DNA of 64,000 nt, taken from positions 248,001 to 312,000 of the forward strand of contig JALHOD010000002.1 in assembly GCA_022843165.1 (NCBI GenBank), given 5' to 3'. The notes beneath the pieces were generated by a model. That model made no database searches and had not been told where the DNA came from. It was given only the letters and a program-made list of their open reading frames with translations. A program made the translations under genes and the position numbers. Origin of the DNA: Pseudorhodoplanes sp. Its GTDB lineage: Bacteria; Pseudomonadota; Alphaproteobacteria; Rhizobiales; Xanthobacteraceae. Below are positions 26,397 through 34,046 of the stretch, piece by piece. Numbering within the stretch: the stretch's first letter is position 1; the number at the start of each line of letters is the position of its first letter.

Positions 26397-27812
26397 TCAG
26401 CCTTCCGGCACCAGCTCGGCGGCCGCGCCGCGCTCGGCAATACGGGCCTTGAGATCGAACGGCAGCGCGACTTTTTCGGCTAGCGTCCGGGTCAAGCGCT
26501 CCATCACACTGGCTGCGTCGTGCCCGGCCGTCTCGGGAAAGGCGATCAAAAACGCCGAATCGTCGTCGGCGGTCACAAAATCGCTGTCCGCCAGTGTCTC
26601 GACGATCACGTCGATCGCAAGCTGAAACCCGGAGTGAACCCGCATCCGCCCATGCTCGCGGATAAGCGCGTCCAGATTGTCGACCCACAGCCGGGCAATC
26701 GCGAACGGGCGATCGTAACGCTGCGCTACCTTCATGGACGCCAACGCCATCAACCGAAATTCCCTCGCAGAAAACGCGCGGGAATGTCCATTGAGCATGG
26801 ATTCTACATGCAAGTTGGGCAGCCGGCCCTCCTGAAGCGCCCGCAGGCCTTCCTCGGTGACATGGTAATGATACCAGTCGATCGCCGTGGCATCCTCGCT
26901 TCCGGTGACGGCCGAACAATCGAGACAGGCGAAATTGACGACCGGCTCCGAATTGCTGACACCGCAACCGTGACAGACGGCAACGACCCCGGGCTTGTCG
27001 TAATCGACGCCGTAATGGCGCAATTCATGGCGGCATTTCGGACAGACGAGTTGGTGATCCTGGACAAAACGCGATTCCGGTTCCTGCCAGCCGCAGGAAT
27101 AATGATGCACCACCGCTTCGTCATGCAGATCGCTGCCGCCGCAATCCGGGCAGGCTTCATAGGTGTGAAGCCGCGAGGAATTGCACTTGCCGCAGACATG
27201 CGTGCGAGTGAAATGTGTCCGGCGCAACAGATCGCAATCGGCCATCGCCTCCAGCCGCCGCCGCAGATCGGCACTTCGCCCCAACAACGGATACTCGACC
27301 AGTAATGTCGAATCCGCGGCGAAGCGGGCTTCGATGGCGGAGGCGCGCGAATAGGCGAGCCTCAGAATGATCAGATCGGCGCGGTCGTCGAGGTCGGCAT
27401 GGAATGGCAGATCGCCAAGACGGCGCCAGATCGGCGAAAAGCATCGCTTCATGTCCGCGACCGATGAACGATCGAGAACCGCAGCGGTGAAATCGTGCCG
27501 GAGATAGTGCGCTCCGCTGAAATCGGCGATTGGCAAAGCGGGATCTTCGGCGCTGTCAAGAACCGCAGCCAGATCGGCGGGCCCGGCACGATCGAGCAGG
27601 ACGATGGCGGAAAAAGGCGACCGCGCATCTGTCGACCAAACGATGTCGGCGAGATCGGGCGGCGAGCCCCCCAGCACCAGGACCGGGAGATTATCCGGCA
27701 GATCGGGAATGACCGAAGGCGCGGCTGCGATCCGGTCGAGGGTGGTGCTGTTGCGTGGCGCACGCTGCGCGATATCAAGCGGACCGGTCAGATATTCCAC
27801 GGCACCACACAT
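26397..27812 (-). CDS. Zinc-ribbon (TackOD1-like) protein with degenerate GGDEF domain
   Basis: A 471-residue soluble protein. Residues 1-200 are a mixed region without a motif I can name. Residues 207-299 hold repeated CxxC pairs (C207/C210, CPDC, CPKC, CHGC, C296/C299) plus SCGW, a multi-zinc module that matches my memory of the TackOD1 domain. Residues about 350-455 look like a diguanylate-cyclase fold (REFRLMALASMKVAQRYDRPFAIARL) but the signature position reads ADDDSAFLI rather than GGDEF, so catalysis is unlikely. It heads the operon with the glycosyltransferase and HlyD protein, which suggests a regulatory or nucleotide-sensing role in glycan synthesis. Domain naming is from memory. 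Confidence 0.75.
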   Translation of the reverse strand: MCGAVEYLTGPLDIAQRAPRNSTTLDRIAAAPSVIPDLPDNLPVLVLGGSPPDLADIVWSTDARSPFSAIVLLDRAGPADLAAVLDSAEDPALPIADFSGAHYLRHDFTAAVLDRSSVADMKRCFSPIWRRLGDLPFHADLDDRADLIILRLAYSRASAIEARFAADSTLLVEYPLLGRSADLRRRLEAMADCDLLRRTHFTRTHVCGKCNSSRLHTYEACPDCGGSDLHDEAVVHHYSCGWQEPESRFVQDHQLVCPKCRHELRHYGVDYDKPGVVAVCHGCGVSNSEPVVNFACLDCSAVTGSEDATAIDWYHYHVTEEGLRALQEGRLPNLHVESMLNGHSRAFSAREFRLMALASMKVAQRYDRPFAIARLWVDNLDALIREHGRMRVHSGFQLAIDVIVETLADSDFVTADDDSAFLIAFPETAGHDAASVMERLTRTLAEKVALPFDLKARIAERGAAAELVPEG

Positions 27813-28238
27813 CGCGCCCCGCGGCGCAACGCCCCCCGTTTATCCTTTTTCGGATCAATGGAGCGCGTCCGGGACAAGACGGCAGCGGCCATTTTTCCTC
27901 GGATAATTGTTAGGTTCAAAAGCTCAAGAATTTTACAAATCGCGGCTGGAGAACTATCCGCGATGGAATTGAAGTTAATTCTCGCTAAACGCCGGCGAAC
28001 TCGGCCGATACCGTGAATCTCGCCGGGCACATCCTGCTGGGCTGGCTCTTCATCTCCGCCGGCCGGGGCAAGCTGATGAACACGGCGGGCTTTTGTCGGC
28101 AATCTCACCGCACCCAGGTGCCTGCCGTCGGACCGAGGCATTTCTTCTTCGACAACTGGCTGGCGAAACGGCGGTCGAATGACAGCCGGAGAGCCACATC
28201 GTCTGCGTCATCGCGGGCGCGTTACGGCCATGACGACG
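27813..28238. other. 426-base gap with AT-rich patch and gene remnant
   Basis: This is the longest stretch without an intact gene. An AT-rich part (about 27890-27985) probably contains the promoter of the minus-strand glycan operon and includes a 7-bp inverted repeat ATCGCGG (27939-27945) / CCGCGAT (27958-27964). The part from 28013 to about 28130 is a decayed DoxX-like coding remnant. The rest shows nothing I can name. Confidence 0.5.
28013..28130 (+). pseudogene. DoxX family remnant (N-terminus only, frameshifted)
   Basis: The GTG at 28013 opens a frame reading MNLAGHILLGWLFISAGRG, then KLMNTAGF, which matches the first membrane helix and GxxKL...F signature of DoxX proteins. After GF, shifting the frame by one base in the TTTT at 28091-28094 gives VGNLTAPRCLPS, which resembles the usual next segment with its short loop and LP. 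Beyond that, no frame continues the family and no second helix is found. This looks like the 5' piece of a lost gene rather than a working one. Confidence 0.45.
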
Positions 28239-29483
28239 TCAGCGCCCAAGCCATGACGCTGCTCCTCTCCCCGCCGCCATACCCGTCGCAAAACAGGCCT
28301 GCAGCAGATAACCGCCGGTCGGCGCGTCCCAGTCCAGCATCTCGCCCGCCACGAACACACCGGGCTTTTTTCGCAGCATGAAGTTTTCGTCGGTCTCGCC
28401 GAACGCGACCCCGCCGGCGGTGGAAATCGCGCGGTCGATCGGCGCAACGCCGGTGAGCTTGACCGGCAGTGCCTTGAACAGCGACGCCATCGCATCGGGG
28501 GCCAGCGCGGCGAGTTTGCCGCGCGACACCTCCTGCGCGAGGCCGATGGCGACCGGCGACAGACTTGCGGCCTTGCGGAGAAACGTCGAGAGCGATTGCT
28601 TGCCGCGCGGCGCGCCCAGTTTGCGCGTCAGTTCGTCGAGAGGCGCATCGGGCAGCAGGTCGATCGTCAGGGTCGTCGCGCCGGTCTGTTCGATCGCATC
28701 GCGCAACGCCGACGACAAGGCATAGACACCGCCGCCTTCGAGGCCGCTGCGCGCGATCATCGCCTCGCCGCGCAGCGTCTGGCCGGCGAAGGACAGCGCG
28801 ATGCGTTTCAGCGGCTGGCCCTCGAAACGGTCGCGGAACAGGTCCGACCAGTCCGCCAGAAATCCGCAATTGGACGGGCGCAGCGTCGAGACCGCGATGC
28901 CGTCGCGCTGAAGGATGCCGGCCCAGCCGCCGTCGGCACCGAGTTTGGGCCAGCTTGCGCCGCCCAGCGCCAACACGGCCGCGTCGGCCTGAATTGTCCT
29001 GGCCGCGCCCGCACCGTCGACAAACAGAAGACGGCCTTGCGCGTCCCAGCCGGTCCAGGTGTGGCGCAGCGCCACCTTCACGCCCTTGCCGGACAGCCGC
29101 CGCAGCCAGGCGCGCAGCAGCGGCGAAGCCTTCATGTCCTTCGGAAACACGCGCCCGCTGGTGCCGATGAAGGTCGGCTGGCCGAGCTGTTCGCTGAAGG
29201 CCCGCAGGGCATCCGGCGAAAACGCCGCAATTGCCGGGCGCAAATGGTCGGCCGCTGCGCCGTAGCGCGACAGAAAACGCTCGATCTCGTCGGTATGGGT
29301 GAGATTGAGCCCGCCGCGCCCGGCCATCAGGAACTTGCGGCCGAGCGACGGCATGCGGTCATAAATGGTGACCGCAACGCCCGCGTCGGCCAGCATTTCC
29401 GCCGCCATCAGCCCGGCCGGGCCGCCGCCGATCACGGCGGCTGTTGTCTTGTCAGTTGTCCTGGCATGTGAATCGCGCGACAT
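28239..29483 (-). CDS. NAD(P)/FAD-dependent oxidoreductase, HI0933/BaiN type
   Basis: Flavoprotein of 414 residues. It begins with an FAD Rossmann motif (AAVIGGGPAGLMAAEMLADAGVAVTIYDR), then the family signature SLGRKFLMAGRGGLNLTHTD, the internal ALGGASWPKLGADGGW, and a C-terminal second FAD contact (TAGGVAFGETDENFMLRKKPGVFVAGEMLDWDAPTGGY). These match the HI0933-like family (PP_4765 subgroup). The ATG at 29483 is chosen because it places the Rossmann motif near residue 16; longer in-frame readings have no support. It is divergent from the DUF1624 gene, 51 bases apart. The substrate is unknown. Confidence 0.92.
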   Translation of the reverse strand: MSRDSHARTTDKTTAAVIGGGPAGLMAAEMLADAGVAVTIYDRMPSLGRKFLMAGRGGLNLTHTDEIERFLSRYGAAADHLRPAIAAFSPDALRAFSEQLGQPTFIGTSGRVFPKDMKASPLLRAWLRRLSGKGVKVALRHTWTGWDAQGRLLFVDGAGAARTIQADAAVLALGGASWPKLGADGGWAGILQRDGIAVSTLRPSNCGFLADWSDLFRDRFEGQPLKRIALSFAGQTLRGEAMIARSGLEGGGVYALSSALRDAIEQTGATTLTIDLLPDAPLDELTRKLGAPRGKQSLSTFLRKAASLSPVAIGLAQEVSRGKLAALAPDAMASLFKALPVKLTGVAPIDRAISTAGGVAFGETDENFMLRKKPGVFVAGEMLDWDAPTGGYLLQACFATGMAAGRGAASWLGR

Positions 29484-29534
29484 GGGATGCTCTTGCCACA
29501 TCCGGCACAACGCGGGTGAGAAAGCTTCCGAACC

Positions 29535-30260
29535 ATGCTGGCCCCCGCCCCGCTGCCTTTGCGCATCCCCTTCGTCGACCTGATGCGCGGCCTCGCCTTG
29601 CTGGCGATGGCGATCTACCACTTCTTCTGGGACCTGGAATTCTTCGGCCTCGCCGATCTCGGCGTCACCGAACACGCGGTCTGGATCCTGTTCGCGCGCG
29701 CCATCGCCGCGAGCTTTCTGGCGCTGGTGGGCGTCGGACTGGTGCTGGCGCATCGCAACGGCGTGAAGCCAAAGCTCTTCCTGCGCCGGCTGGCGATGAT
29801 CGTCGCCGCCGCTGCGGCGATCACCGCGCTCAGCGCCTTCGCCGATCCCGACGGCATCATCTGGTTCGGCATCCTGCATTGCATCGCGGTTTCGAGCGTG
29901 CTCGGGCTGGCCTTCCTGCGTGTGCCGGTGATCGCCGTCATCGCCGCCGGCATGGCCTGCGTCGCCGTGCCGCCGCTTCTGGCGTCGCCGATGTTCAACG
30001 GCCTCGGCTGGGTGTGGCTCGGACTGGCGCAGGACGTCATCCCGTCCAACGACTACAATCCGCTGCTGCCGTGGTTCGGCTATGTGCTGCTCGGCATCGC
30101 CGCCGCGCGGCTGGTGCCGCCGGACAGATGGCCGCGCTGGCAGCCCTCTTCCGCCGCCACCCGCGCGTTATGTCTGGCCGGCCGCCATTCTTTGGTCGTG
30201 TATCTGCTGCATCAGCCGCTGCTCATGGGCCTGCTCTGGACGGTGACACAATTCCGATGA
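29535..30260 (+). CDS. DUF1624 membrane protein (heparan-alpha-glucosaminide N-acetyltransferase-like)
   Basis: A 241-residue polytopic membrane protein with six or seven helices. The N-terminus FVDLMRGLALLAMAIYHFFWDLEFFG is the DUF1624/HGSNAT signature containing the RG and His that line the acyl-transfer site of this acyltransferase superfamily. FGILHCIAVSSVLGLAFL and HSLVVYLLHQPLLMGLL are later matching helices. Relatives move acetyl groups across the membrane onto sugars; here the target is unknown. Its stop overlaps the start of the next gene (ATGA), so the exported protein that follows is a likely functional partner. Confidence 0.87.
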   Translation: MLAPAPLPLRIPFVDLMRGLALLAMAIYHFFWDLEFFGLADLGVTEHAVWILFARAIAASFLALVGVGLVLAHRNGVKPKLFLRRLAMIVAAAAAITALSAFADPDGIIWFGILHCIAVSSVLGLAFLRVPVIAVIAAGMACVAVPPLLASPMFNGLGWVWLGLAQDVIPSNDYNPLLPWFGYVLLGIAAARLVPPDRWPRWQPSSAATRALCLAGRHSLVVYLLHQPLLMGLLWTVTQFR

Positions 30261-31390
30261 ACCGCATCCTCATGGCGCTGATCGTTATCGGACTCGCCGC
30301 GCCCCTCGCGCAGGCGCAGGCGCCAAAGCTCTCGCCCGCCTTGCAAAGACAGCTCGACGACTACACCCGCGCGCGCCAGGCGTTCCTCGCCGAGAGCGAA
30401 GCCTACTGGACGGCCATCGCCGGGAAACGAAAGCTGCGCGCGCAGAAGCGCCGCAGCGGCGAACCGGTGACGCGCGAGGATTATGTGCTCACCCAGCCGC
30501 CGGTCTATGCCGGTCCGCCGCGGCCAGTCGATCCCTCGATCCCGGACCGCGACGAGACCATCCCGCCGAAAAAGCCGATTCCGGTGATGGCGGATTTCCT
30601 GCGACACGCCCGCATGCATTATGATTTCGTCCCCGAGCGGCCCGCCAGCGAGCGCGATTTCAAGCGCGCCTATGCGCAGACAGCGCTCGCCGCCGGCCTC
30701 ACGCGCGAGCAGATCATCCGCGTCTATGCGTTCGAGACCGGCGGCGGCGGAACCTATGACATGCAGGCCGGTGTCAATCCGGCGAAACCCGAGAGCCGCG
30801 CGATCTCGCCCGCCATGGGCTACAACCAGCTGCTCGCCACCAACAGCGTCTCGCTGCTGGCCGAGCATGGCGAAGAGTTTGTGCGCGTGCTGGCGCAGAA
30901 GGCGTCTGCGCGCGAGAGCGCGGCCAAAGCGGCGCTGGTGCGCAAGATCGAGACCCTGCGGAAAATGATCGCGCAGAGCCGCACGGTGCCGAAGAACTGG
31001 GCCGCGAAGGACAAGCTGGCGGAGACGCCGGAAGGCCTCGGCCTGCACGCCATCCTGCTCGACCGCGACATCGGCCCGCTGCTGCAGACGCAGAAGCTCC
31101 TGAATTCGGTCTTGTTCGCGCGCACGCGCGGGGTGAAGCGCCCGCTCACCGGCGCCGAGCTGGAGCTGATGAATTTCACCGGCGACGGCAACGGCATCGA
31201 CATGGTGCTGATGCCGCCGGCCTTGCGAGAGATCGTGCCGACCGCGAATTTCTTCCAGCAGCGCGGCTACGAGCGCAATCCGATCGCGCGCCGCACCGGC
31301 ACGGTGGCAAGACTGATCGCGGACATCGACGCCCGCATGGACCGCTACGCGCAGAATCCCGGCGCAAGGGAGCTGGCGGGGGCGTTCTAG
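30257..31390 (+). CDS. Exported protein, possible divergent lytic transglycosylase
   Basis: A 377-residue protein with a signal peptide (MNRILMALIVIGLAAPLAQAQA). After a Pro-rich region (about 75-110) comes a helical domain in which IRVYAFETGGGGTYDMQAG (E160) and, 26 residues later, AMGYNQLLATNS resemble the catalytic Glu and GYxQL motif of lysozyme-like transglycosylases. The spacing is compatible with that fold. The rest of the protein (residues 205-377) is helical with no motif I recognise. The ATG overlaps the DUF1624 stop. The enzymatic call is a guess from two motifs; it is otherwise a hypothetical exported protein. Confidence 0.72.
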   Translation: MNRILMALIVIGLAAPLAQAQAPKLSPALQRQLDDYTRARQAFLAESEAYWTAIAGKRKLRAQKRRSGEPVTREDYVLTQPPVYAGPPRPVDPSIPDRDETIPPKKPIPVMADFLRHARMHYDFVPERPASERDFKRAYAQTALAAGLTREQIIRVYAFETGGGGTYDMQAGVNPAKPESRAISPAMGYNQLLATNSVSLLAEHGEEFVRVLAQKASARESAAKAALVRKIETLRKMIAQSRTVPKNWAAKDKLAETPEGLGLHAILLDRDIGPLLQTQKLLNSVLFARTRGVKRPLTGAELELMNFTGDGNGIDMVLMPPALREIVPTANFFQQRGYERNPIARRTGTVARLIADIDARMDRYAQNPGARELAGAF

Positions 31391-31426
31391 CTAGTTGCGC
31401 GGCCCCGGCCCGCCTGTCCGGTTTTG

Positions 31427-31630
31427 TCACTTGCGTTTCGCAGTTTTGCGGGACTTGCTTTTGGGCACTTTCTTGCCCTTGGCGCGCGCCTCCGACAGGC
31501 CGATGGCGATCGCCTGCTTGCGGCTGGTCACCTTCTTCCTGCTGCGGCCGCTGCGCAGCGTGCCCTTCTTGCGTTTCTTCATCGCGCGTTCCACGTCCTT
31601 CGACGCCGCGCGGGAATATTTGCGCGCCAT
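31427..31630 (-). CDS. Small highly basic protein (DUF6496-like)
   Basis: A 67-residue, Lys/Arg/Ser-rich protein starting MARKYSRAASKDVERAMKK, with segments KKGTLRSGRSRKKVTSRKQ and IAIGLSEARAKGKKVPK. This matches a small protein family (DUF6496) common in proteobacteria, often found near stress or plant-associated genes. The extreme basic charge suggests nucleic-acid binding. The ATG at 31630 is chosen because the conserved start MARKYS follows; upstream in-frame codons are not conserved-looking. It is convergent with the exported protein gene. Confidence 0.75.
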   Translation of the reverse strand: MARKYSRAASKDVERAMKKRKKGTLRSGRSRKKVTSRKQAIAIGLSEARAKGKKVPKSKSRKTAKRK

Positions 31631-31794
31631 GTCGCTCTCCCTCATCTCCGCCGCATCAACGCACAGGCCGGGCAAATGTTGCGGCGGGGAACCGGAACCT
31701 CCCGCCCGCCCCGCGCATTGAGAGCCCACGCCAGCCGACGCCAGCGCGCCCAGGAACACTCGCAACAAGAACACTCGCAAGAAGGATCTTTTCC

Positions 31795-31968
31795 ATGCGC
31801 GGTTTCCGCTGCGCCGGCTGCGGCCGGTCGCTCGACGAGGTGCGCTCCAGCAAGTTCCGCGCCGAGCGGTTCTATTGCTCGGAATTCTGCTCGGAGGACG
31901 ACGAGCCGCAAAAGCCCTTGCTCAGCATCTGGGATTATCCCACCTCGCCGCCGGACTCGCATCGCTGA
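31795..31968 (+). CDS. 57-residue zinc-finger-like protein
   Basis: A small gene whose product has two cysteine pairs: CAGC at residues 6-9 and CSEFC at 28-32, spaced like a treble-clef or LIM-type zinc site, followed by an acidic patch (SEDDEPQ) and a tail LLSIWDYPTSPPD. GAAGGA lies about 9 bases before the ATG. No family is recognised. Codon use resembles its neighbours, and the paired cysteines support a real gene. Confidence 0.6.
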   Translation: MRGFRCAGCGRSLDEVRSSKFRAERFYCSEFCSEDDEPQKPLLSIWDYPTSPPDSHR

Positions 31969-32101
31969 GGCGGACGCGCACCGGGGACAATCCCGACTAT
32001 ATTCGCGCCCGCGCCTTGTGCTTTGGCATTTGCCGGTTAGATGACGACAGGCCGCGTCTGCATCGACCTCCTTGCAGCGCGCGCCTCTCAAAGGACATGC
32101 C

Positions 32102-32188
32102 ATGAGCAATACGCCCGTTTCGGAGCCGGTGGCGCCCGTTCCCGTCACCGCGCCCGCCGATGTCCCGGTTGCGCCGGTGAAGTCCTGA
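32102..32188 (+). CDS. 28-residue Pro/Val/Ala-rich peptide
   Basis: A very short reading frame (MSNTPVSEPVAPVPVTAPAD, then VPVAPVKS) with AAAGGACA as ribosome site before the ATG and a strong terminator starting 11 bases after the stop. That enclosure suggests a separate small message. The peptide has no membrane segment or cysteine. Function unknown; it could instead be a leader or the coding part of a dual-function RNA. Confidence 0.45.
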   Translation: MSNTPVSEPVAPVPVTAPADVPVAPVKS

Positions 32189-32198
32189 CGCTTTCAAG

Positions 32199-32222
32199 GC
32201 CCGGCTTGTCGCCGGGCTTTTT
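32199..32222 (+). terminator. Rho-independent terminator after the 28-residue frame
   Basis: Stem GCCCGGC (32199-32205) / GCCGGGC (32211-32217), loop TTGTC, followed by a run of five T. It ends any message carrying the small frame at 32102 and separates it from the next small gene. Confidence 0.85.
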
Positions 32223-32270
32223 CGCATCCTGCCCCGCACGCAAACCTGCACATCCCGCACCGGAGTTTTC

Positions 32271-32450
32271 ATGGAACACCTCACCGCCCAGCTCATCAAT
32301 CCCGTCGAGGCCGCGCGCCTTGGCATCAAGACCGGCTGGTATGGCCGCAAGGCCTCCGGCACGATCATGACCGAGGTCTGGGGCACCGAGAAGGAATGCC
32401 AGATGCAGATCAGCAAGCAGACCGGCCAGCGCATCCCGACCGTGATGTGA
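32271..32450 (+). CDS. 59-residue protein of unknown function
   Basis: Small soluble protein starting MEHLTAQLINPVEAARLGIK. GGAG lies eight bases before the ATG. The sequence is mixed charged/polar (TGWYGRKASGTIMTEVWGTE, one Cys in KECQMQ) with no membrane helix or known motif. It follows the terminator at 32199 and may start its own message together with the 81-residue gene 31 bases downstream. Confidence 0.5.
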   Translation: MEHLTAQLINPVEAARLGIKTGWYGRKASGTIMTEVWGTEKECQMQISKQTGQRIPTVM

Positions 32451-32481
32451 GCTGAGCGGCAACCCGCAAGGCCGATCCCGC

Positions 32482-32727
32482 ATGGTCACCGAGACCGTCT
32501 ATATCGTGCAGTCGTTCCAGCCCGGCCGCGGCGCGCGGCTGAAGGCCGACCCGCCCTCCGCCCACAAGACCGAGCGGGCGGCGCAGCGCGTGGCCGAGCG
32601 CCTGGCGCAGAGCAGGACCGGCGTGGTGGTGCTGGCCAATACCGGCGATCCCGACACCGGCGATTACGACGAGGAGCCGAAGGTGCTGTTCCGCGCCGGG
32701 CGCATTCCGCCGGAGCTGGACGTATGA
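32482..32727 (+). CDS. 81-residue conserved-hypothetical-type protein
   Basis: Small soluble protein: ETVYIVQSFQPGRGARLKAD, then a charged helix (TERAAQRVAERLAQSRTG), a strand GVVVLANTG and an acidic linker DPDTGDYDEEPKVLF. The strand-helix-strand pattern suggests a compact alpha/beta fold. It is a type I recall as hypothetical in Bradyrhizobium-like genomes; no function is known. It starts at ATG 32482, 31 bases after the 59-residue gene. Confidence 0.6.
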   Translation: MVTETVYIVQSFQPGRGARLKADPPSAHKTERAAQRVAERLAQSRTGVVVLANTGDPDTGDYDEEPKVLFRAGRIPPELDV

Positions 32728-32814
32728 TTCCGGCACCGCCGCCCGCCTGATTTCGCTACGCTTGGGTCCGGCGACCCTCCCCGCAACAGGAGGGTGACGA
32801 AAGGCGGGCCGGCC

Positions 32815-33372
32815 ATGAAAACCTACGCAAAGCAAAATTTTCCCGTCTCCGAGGCCCGGCGCTATCTCGAGCCCGGGCCGGTGGTGCTGGTCTCTTCCCA
32901 CCACAAGGGAGCGTCCAACATCATGACCATGGGCTGGCACACGGTGATGGAGTTCACGCCCGCGCTCATCGGCTGCGTGATCGCGGAGGGCAATCACTCC
33001 TTCGGGATGATCCGCAACAGCCGGCAATGCACGATCAACGTGCCGACCGTGGACATCGCAAAGACGGTCGTGGACATCGGCAATTGCTCCGGCGCCGACA
33101 CCGACAAGTTCGAAAAGTTCGGCCTCACGCCGGTGGCGGGCGCGCAGGTGACAGCGCCGCTGATCTCGCAATGCCCGGTGAGCCTGGAATGCGTGCTCAC
33201 CGATACGACGCTGGTGAAGAAATACAATTTCTTCGTGTTTGAGGTGGTGGCCGCGCATGCGGCGAAGACGCCAAGATATCCGCGCACCATCCACTATCAG
33301 GGCGACGGGCAGTTCATGGTGGCGGGGCGGGAGATGAGTTTGCGGAAGCGATTCAAGCCGGAGATGCTTTAA
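32815..33372 (+). CDS. Flavin reductase-like (FMN-binding split barrel) protein
   Basis: A 185-residue protein of the flavin reductase/flavoredoxin type, which uses bound FMN. Family features: an early GPVVLVSSHHKGASNIMTMGWH (with the T/N before the flavin-phosphate loop), PALIGCVIAEGNHSFGMIRNS, CTINVPT, and ECVLTDTTLVKKYNFFVFEVV near the dimer face. A GTG at 32794 is in frame, but it sits directly on an AGGAGG, so the ATG at 32815 is used. That AGGAGG is part of a 7-bp hairpin (ACCCTCC 32774-32780 / GGAGGGT 32789-32795) that could hide it. Substrate unknown. Confidence 0.85.
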   Translation: MKTYAKQNFPVSEARRYLEPGPVVLVSSHHKGASNIMTMGWHTVMEFTPALIGCVIAEGNHSFGMIRNSRQCTINVPTVDIAKTVVDIGNCSGADTDKFEKFGLTPVAGAQVTAPLISQCPVSLECVLTDTTLVKKYNFFVFEVVAAHAAKTPRYPRTIHYQGDGQFMVAGREMSLRKRFKPEML

Positions 33373-33374
33373 GC

Positions 33375-33659
33375 TCACTCCTCCCACGGCCACAGTCGCG
33401 CCGCATGGCGCACGTGGAGGACAACGACTTCGTCTGCGCTCACCGTGTAGAAAATCAGGAATGGATATCGCACCAGCGAGGCGATACGCACCCCCGGCTC
33501 GTTGGCTTCGTGGCCGAAAAGGGGATACTCCGCCAGCAGCGTTGCAATATCCTTGACGCGCGCGGCGACGGCCCTGGCCGCCGCCGGGTTGCGTTCGAAC
33601 AGATAACGAAAAATGTCCTCAAGCTCGGCGAGTGCGGTCTCGGTATAACGGACTTTCAT
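33375..33659 (-). CDS. ParE/RelE-type toxin
   Basis: A 94-residue toxin of the RelE/ParE superfamily: VRYTETALAELEDIFRYL, the helical pair through ARVKDIATLLAEYPLFGHEA, then strands VRYPFLIFYTVSADEVVVLHVRHAAR with the basic C-terminus. It could cut translating mRNA (RelE) or block gyrase (ParE); the residues do not decide. Its ATG overlaps the antitoxin stop (ATGA), antitoxin first, as in ParDE modules. Confidence 0.9.
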   Translation of the reverse strand: MKVRYTETALAELEDIFRYLFERNPAAARAVAARVKDIATLLAEYPLFGHEANEPGVRIASLVRYPFLIFYTVSADEVVVLHVRHAARLWPWEE

Positions 33660-33886
33660 ACACCGTAGCGGCTGAACAAGGCCGTCACGGCCTCATCGCT
33701 TGCCAACCGTCCGGCGCGCATATCCGCCAGCCCGCGCCGCACGGCAGCGCGTTCGTCATCGCTGAGTTTATAGACACCGGCATGCCTGCGCTCGATGTCG
33801 GCGAGCGATTTCACGAATTCGTCCTGTGCCTCATCCGGCCAGGAGGCAATGCGTTCAAGCAGGATTTCAAGGCTGTGCTTAGTCAT
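33656..33886 (-). CDS. Antitoxin of the ParE/RelE-type module
   Basis: A 76-residue, mostly helical protein directly upstream of and overlapping the toxin. It begins TKHSLEILLERIASWPDEAQDEF and ends with GLADMRAGRLASDEAVTALFSRYGV, the latter a typical toxin-wrapping tail of short antitoxins. No ribbon-helix-helix or other DNA-binding motif is obvious in the first half, so autoregulation is not certain. Partner overlap and size make the role fairly secure. Confidence 0.82.
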   Translation of the reverse strand: MTKHSLEILLERIASWPDEAQDEFVKSLADIERRHAGVYKLSDDERAAVRRGLADMRAGRLASDEAVTALFSRYGV

Positions 33887-33894
33887 AGTAACAT

Positions 33895-33900
33895 ATTATC
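33895..33900 (-). promoter_or_regulatory. Candidate -10 element of the toxin-antitoxin operon
   Basis: On the minus strand GATAAT lies 8 bases before the antitoxin ATG, in an AT-rich patch. The short distance implies a very short or absent leader. No convincing -35 box was found. Confidence 0.35.
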
Positions 33901-34046
33901 AAAATTGGAATTCCCCCGCCAGTATCGTGAGGTGAACTTAGGTTTAGCCAGCCTACGCTTGTTTTGGTATCTTGCTTCAAGCTGGAACCCAGACGCCTTG
34001 TAGTTGGAATGCGATAGGCCAATTTTAAGAGCGGATTTTGACCTAC

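Noticed and set aside
28013-28381. 122-residue frame as an intact gene
   Set aside because: Only the first 27 residues look like a protein family (DoxX); the rest is low-complexity and overlaps the flavoprotein gene, so it is listed as a remnant.
29444-30256. N-terminal extension of the exported 377-residue protein
   Set aside because: The signal peptide begins at 30257 and the extension is a shadow of the DUF1624 gene; ATGA coupling supports the later start.
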